Source: Nanobdellota archaeon
GTDB taxonomy: Archaea; Nanobdellota; Nanobdellia; Woesearchaeales; SM23-78
NCBI GenBank assembly: GCA_018819305.1
Contig: JAHJQO010000054.1
Span: 1 to 42,602, forward strand
Length of the DNA: 42,602 bases
Direction of reading: 5' to 3'
Under the pieces are notes generated by a model, which saw only the letters and a list, made by a program, of their open reading frames with translations, was not told the origin of the DNA and did not search any database. Shown here one piece after another: positions 40,869-42,602 of the stretch (its first letter is position 1; each line of letters opens with the position of its first letter). Made by a program: the position numbers and the translations under genes.

Positions 40869-41387
40869 ATGTTACATACTAATAAATTAAAAATACTTGA
40901 ACTTTTTTTTGAAGAGCCTAACAGAAACTTTCACTTAAGGCAGATAAGCAGATTAACAAAAATAGCAGTCACTTCAGTAAGAAAATATCTTGATGAACTA
41001 TTACATGAAAATTTAATAACAACAGACACAAAAACAATATATCCAACATATGTTGCAAACGAGACAAATAAAATATTCCGAGTTTACAAGCAGCAAAGGA
41101 TAATCCTAAAAATCCATGTTTCAGGATTAATAGATTATTTGGAAGAAACAACTCTTCCTAAATGCATAATCCTTTTTGGCAGCATGAGCAAAGGAGAATA
41201 TACTAAGACCAGCGATATAGATATATTAATACAAGCACCCAATCAGGAATTAAACCTTGAGAAATTTGAAAAAAAACTCAATCATAAAATAAACATATTG
41301 TTTGAACCAAAACTAAACAACCTGAATCAAGGTTTACTTAATAACATACTCAACGGATATGTTTTGTCTGGCCAGATAAAGCTTTAA
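40869..41387 (+). CDS. MNT nucleotidyltransferase with winged helix (module 8)
   Basis: 172 residues. Winged helix NKLKILELFFEEPNRNFHLRQISRLTKIAVTSVRKYLDEL, close in style to module 1 (ILELFFNEPSRQWHFKDI). MNT motif ILFGSMSKGEYTKTSDIDILIQ (G-S-x10-D-x-D). No HEPN gene follows on this strand; a HEPN gene converges from the right with 11 bp between stops. Confidence 0.87.
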   Translation: MLHTNKLKILELFFEEPNRNFHLRQISRLTKIAVTSVRKYLDELLHENLITTDTKTIYPTYVANETNKIFRVYKQQRIILKIHVSGLIDYLEETTLPKCIILFGSMSKGEYTKTSDIDILIQAPNQELNLEKFEKKLNHKINILFEPKLNNLNQGLLNNILNGYVLSGQIKL

Positions 41388-41398
41388 TCATCTACAAA

Positions 41399-41830
41399 TT
41401 ACTCCATGATTATTTTTCTTAAAGTTTTAATTATGTGCTGAAATTCAATTTTATTCATTTCAAAGTACTCTGGCTTGACAAAGAAGCCTCTGTAAGATAT
41501 TTCGTTTCGAATATTTTTTAATTGATAAATTATGTCGGATTCGTAATCAAATTCAGGATATTTATGTTTAAAGAATGCTATCAAACATTCATGATTGCCT
41601 GATTTAAATCCTTCGGTATAAAGTAGAGCTGTCAACATTTCTTTTATGACTTCATAATAACCATCAACAACCAAGGATACATATTTCTTATCATAATGAT
41701 GTTTTTTCCAGAATTCATACCTAAGATCTGCCATCTTAATAAGTTCATTGGCCCTGTTTTTATCCTTTTGAATTCTTTTAATATGGTGGGTTAAGCAGTT
41801 TTCCCATGACATCAATTCTTTTTTATTCAT
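41399..41830 (-). CDS. HEPN-domain protein convergent with module 8
   Basis: 143 residues, helical. Late motif LKNIRNEISYRGFFVKPEYFE: R-N-E-I-S-Y, the same R-N-x3-Y-x-G form as module 1 (RNGVHYEG), which agrees with the similarity of MNT 8 to MNT 1. The classical catalytic His is absent. It has its own promoter (AATATATAAAC about 30 nt upstream on the minus strand). Convergent rather than operonic pairing is unusual for MNT/HEPN. Confidence 0.8.
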   Translation of the reverse strand: MNKKELMSWENCLTHHIKRIQKDKNRANELIKMADLRYEFWKKHHYDKKYVSLVVDGYYEVIKEMLTALLYTEGFKSGNHECLIAFFKHKYPEFDYESDIIYQLKNIRNEISYRGFFVKPEYFEMNKIEFQHIIKTLRKIIME

Positions 41831-41945
41831 ATTTTCGTAGTCTGATTAATTGTTTATATATTGCTATGATAAAATTTCGGATATTTTTTTTAAAAAACGA
41901 ATTTTTTTCGAGACTTATTTTACAAAACCCAAAACTTTAAATATT

Positions 41946-41963
41946 ACTTAGTATATACTAAGT
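41946..41963 (+). promoter_or_regulatory. 18-bp perfect palindrome before the RHH gene
   Basis: ACTTAGTATATACTAAGT, between TTTAAATATT and ATG 41970. Two RHH dimers could bind it; autorepression is usual for such antitoxins. Confidence 0.7.
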
Positions 41964-41969
41964 ATTACC

Positions 41970-42242
41970 ATGGAAAACATAAGCCTTAAGATGGATAAAA
42001 ACCTGCTCAACAATATAGACAAAACTCTAAAGAACCATAACTACAGCACAAGAACAGAATTCATAAGAGATTCTATCAGGAGCAAACTAACTCAACTGGA
42101 AAAAGAAGAAGCAATAAGGAAACTAGAAGCATTTAGAGGTAGCTTAAAAGGAAAAGCAAAGATGAGCTATGAAAAAGCAAGAAAAGAAGCTGTTAAAGAA
42201 TTATTCTTAAGTAAAGGTTGGGATTTGAAAGATTTAGATTAA
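41970..42242 (+). CDS. Ribbon-helix-helix (CopG-like) antitoxin/repressor
   Basis: 90 residues. An N-terminal RHH fold (ENISLKMDKNLLNNIDKTLKNHNYSTRTEFIRDSIRSKL: strand, helix, turn, helix) is followed by a basic helical tail suited to toxin binding. Such proteins repress their own promoter as dimers; the perfect palindrome just upstream fits. The PIN gene that could be its toxin lies convergent with a 9-bp overlap and is truncated. Confidence 0.85.
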   Translation: MENISLKMDKNLLNNIDKTLKNHNYSTRTEFIRDSIRSKLTQLEKEEAIRKLEAFRGSLKGKAKMSYEKARKEAVKELFLSKGWDLKDLD

Positions 42243-42470
42243 TTCTTCCGGCTTTCTCACATTTCCATTAATTTCTAAAAAATGAGCATCTCTTGTAACT
42301 AAAATTGCACTAACTTCATTTGCCATAATTATATGTAAAGCATCATTCATAGGAATATTAAATTTATTCTTTAATTCTATTGCTTTTCTCTTGTGCTGTT
42401 CAGAAACATTAGTTTCAATTATTAGATTTTTAGGAATAAATTTCATTAAATCTATCAGTTTCTCATTGTC
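42234..42470 (-). pseudogene. C-terminal fragment of a PIN-domain toxin gene
   Basis: In-frame coding runs from about 42470 (DNEKLIDLMKFIPKN) to the stop; the ATG at 42446 is internal. ALHIIMANEVSAILVTRDAHFLEI is the typical second half of a PIN domain with the last acidic site. The first half with the essential N-terminal Asp is missing. Coding ends exactly where the IS-like hairpin begins (42473), so an insertion removed the 5' part. Confidence 0.75.
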
Positions 42471-42602
42471 TTAGGCAAGGATACTCACAGACTTTAGTCT
42501 GTAGAGGAATTGCCTTGCTTTCTCCGTAAGTTTTTTCTATTCTTTTGATTATAAAATATGCGCGCGACGAAAATCGGCGCACGCATACACAATTTTGCCT
42601 AG
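42471..42602 (-). mobile_element. End of an IS200/IS605-like element (or a derived non-autonomous element)
   Basis: Read on the minus strand, GGCAATTCCTCTACAGAC, TAAA, GTCTGTGAGTATCCTTGCC forms the nested stem typical of IS200/IS605/TnpB right ends (GGCAATTC...hairpin...CTTGCC): inner stem ACAGAC/GTCTGT (42487-42502), outer GCAAGG/CCTTGC (42475-42518). TAGGCAA at 42472 and TTGCCTA at 42595 make a further 7-bp inverted pair reaching the window edge. No transposase or TnpB coding is visible here. Confidence 0.5.
42557..42587. other. GC-rich 14-bp imperfect hairpin
   Basis: TATGCGCGCGACGA, AAA, TCGGCGCACGCATA: 12 of 14 pairs match around a 3-base loop, in a genome otherwise AT-rich. It may be part of the element or a separate structured RNA or terminator. 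Confidence 0.5.

Noticed and set aside
1-42602. tRNA or rRNA genes
   Set aside because: No GGTTCGAATCC-type T-loop with matching acceptor and anticodon arms was found, and no rRNA-like segments.

Overview
The window reads as an AT-rich archaeal chromosome segment, most likely from a small-genome DPANN-type lineage (Woesearchaeota/Pacearchaeota-like). The archaeal call rests on several things: an L1-L10-L12 ribosomal stalk operon with an archaeal-type L12 ending GLGALFG, diphthine synthase, a COG1340 coiled-coil protein, an archaeal type IV pilin-like protein, many leaderless genes preceded by TTTAAATA/TTTATAAA boxes, and oligo-T terminators. The lineage is an inference from gene style; no rRNA or tRNA gene was seen.

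Layout. (1) 1-5.5 kb: the tail of a DDE transposase, then a minus-strand operon of an XPD/DinG-like Fe-S helicase and a type IA topoisomerase-like protein with no recognisable catalytic tyrosine. (2) 5.6-24 kb: mostly housekeeping. It holds dUTPase, a DEAD-box RNA helicase with a long leader, a NIF3 protein, uL1-uL10-ORF119-L12 with a structured leader, the COG1340 protein, DphB followed by a small gene and a second copy of the dphB 3' end, a double Lrp regulator, a small duplicated-Cys-motif protein plus methyltransferase, a stomatin/slipin, a pilin-like protein, a C-terminal-half NFACT-R protein, a phosphomannomutase/phosphoglucomutase with a tiny downstream gene, a NUDIX hydrolase and an alpha/beta hydrolase, plus several unrecognised genes. 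(3) 24-42.6 kb: an accessory island. It holds eight MNT nucleotidyltransferase / HEPN modules (two with damaged HEPN genes and one convergent), an AbrB-PIN pair, an orphan AbrB, an RHH gene convergent with a truncated PIN gene, a BRO-N/DinD-like gene, and two large exported proteins (1111-aa Cys-rich; 722-aa with a beta-strand-rich tail). The window closes with an IS200/IS605-like end hairpin that truncates the PIN gene.

The most distinctive signal is in the island. A same-orientation intergenic element, with core ACCACT-N4-AGTGGT followed by TTATGA, sits at 33.05, 34.25, 35.29, 38.38 and 39.68 kb, with a decayed copy at 40.77 kb. Between copies lie unrelated cargo units (MNT-HEPN, BRO, MNT-HEPN again), giving a cassette-like layout. 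At 33.05 and 38.38 kb the element separates a minus-strand 722-aa-type gene (intact, then an internally deleted 61-codon relic) from a plus-strand MNT-HEPN pair, but the two MNT-HEPN pairs are not close relatives. This suggests exchange of cargo around a conserved boundary. Most MNT genes carry palindromes between TATA box and start codon, and three share GGTA/TACC half-sites, which suggests autoregulation and possible cross-talk. Seven of the eight HEPN proteins, counting the reconstructed one, have an R-x4-Y motif where classical HEPN RNases have R-x4-6-H.
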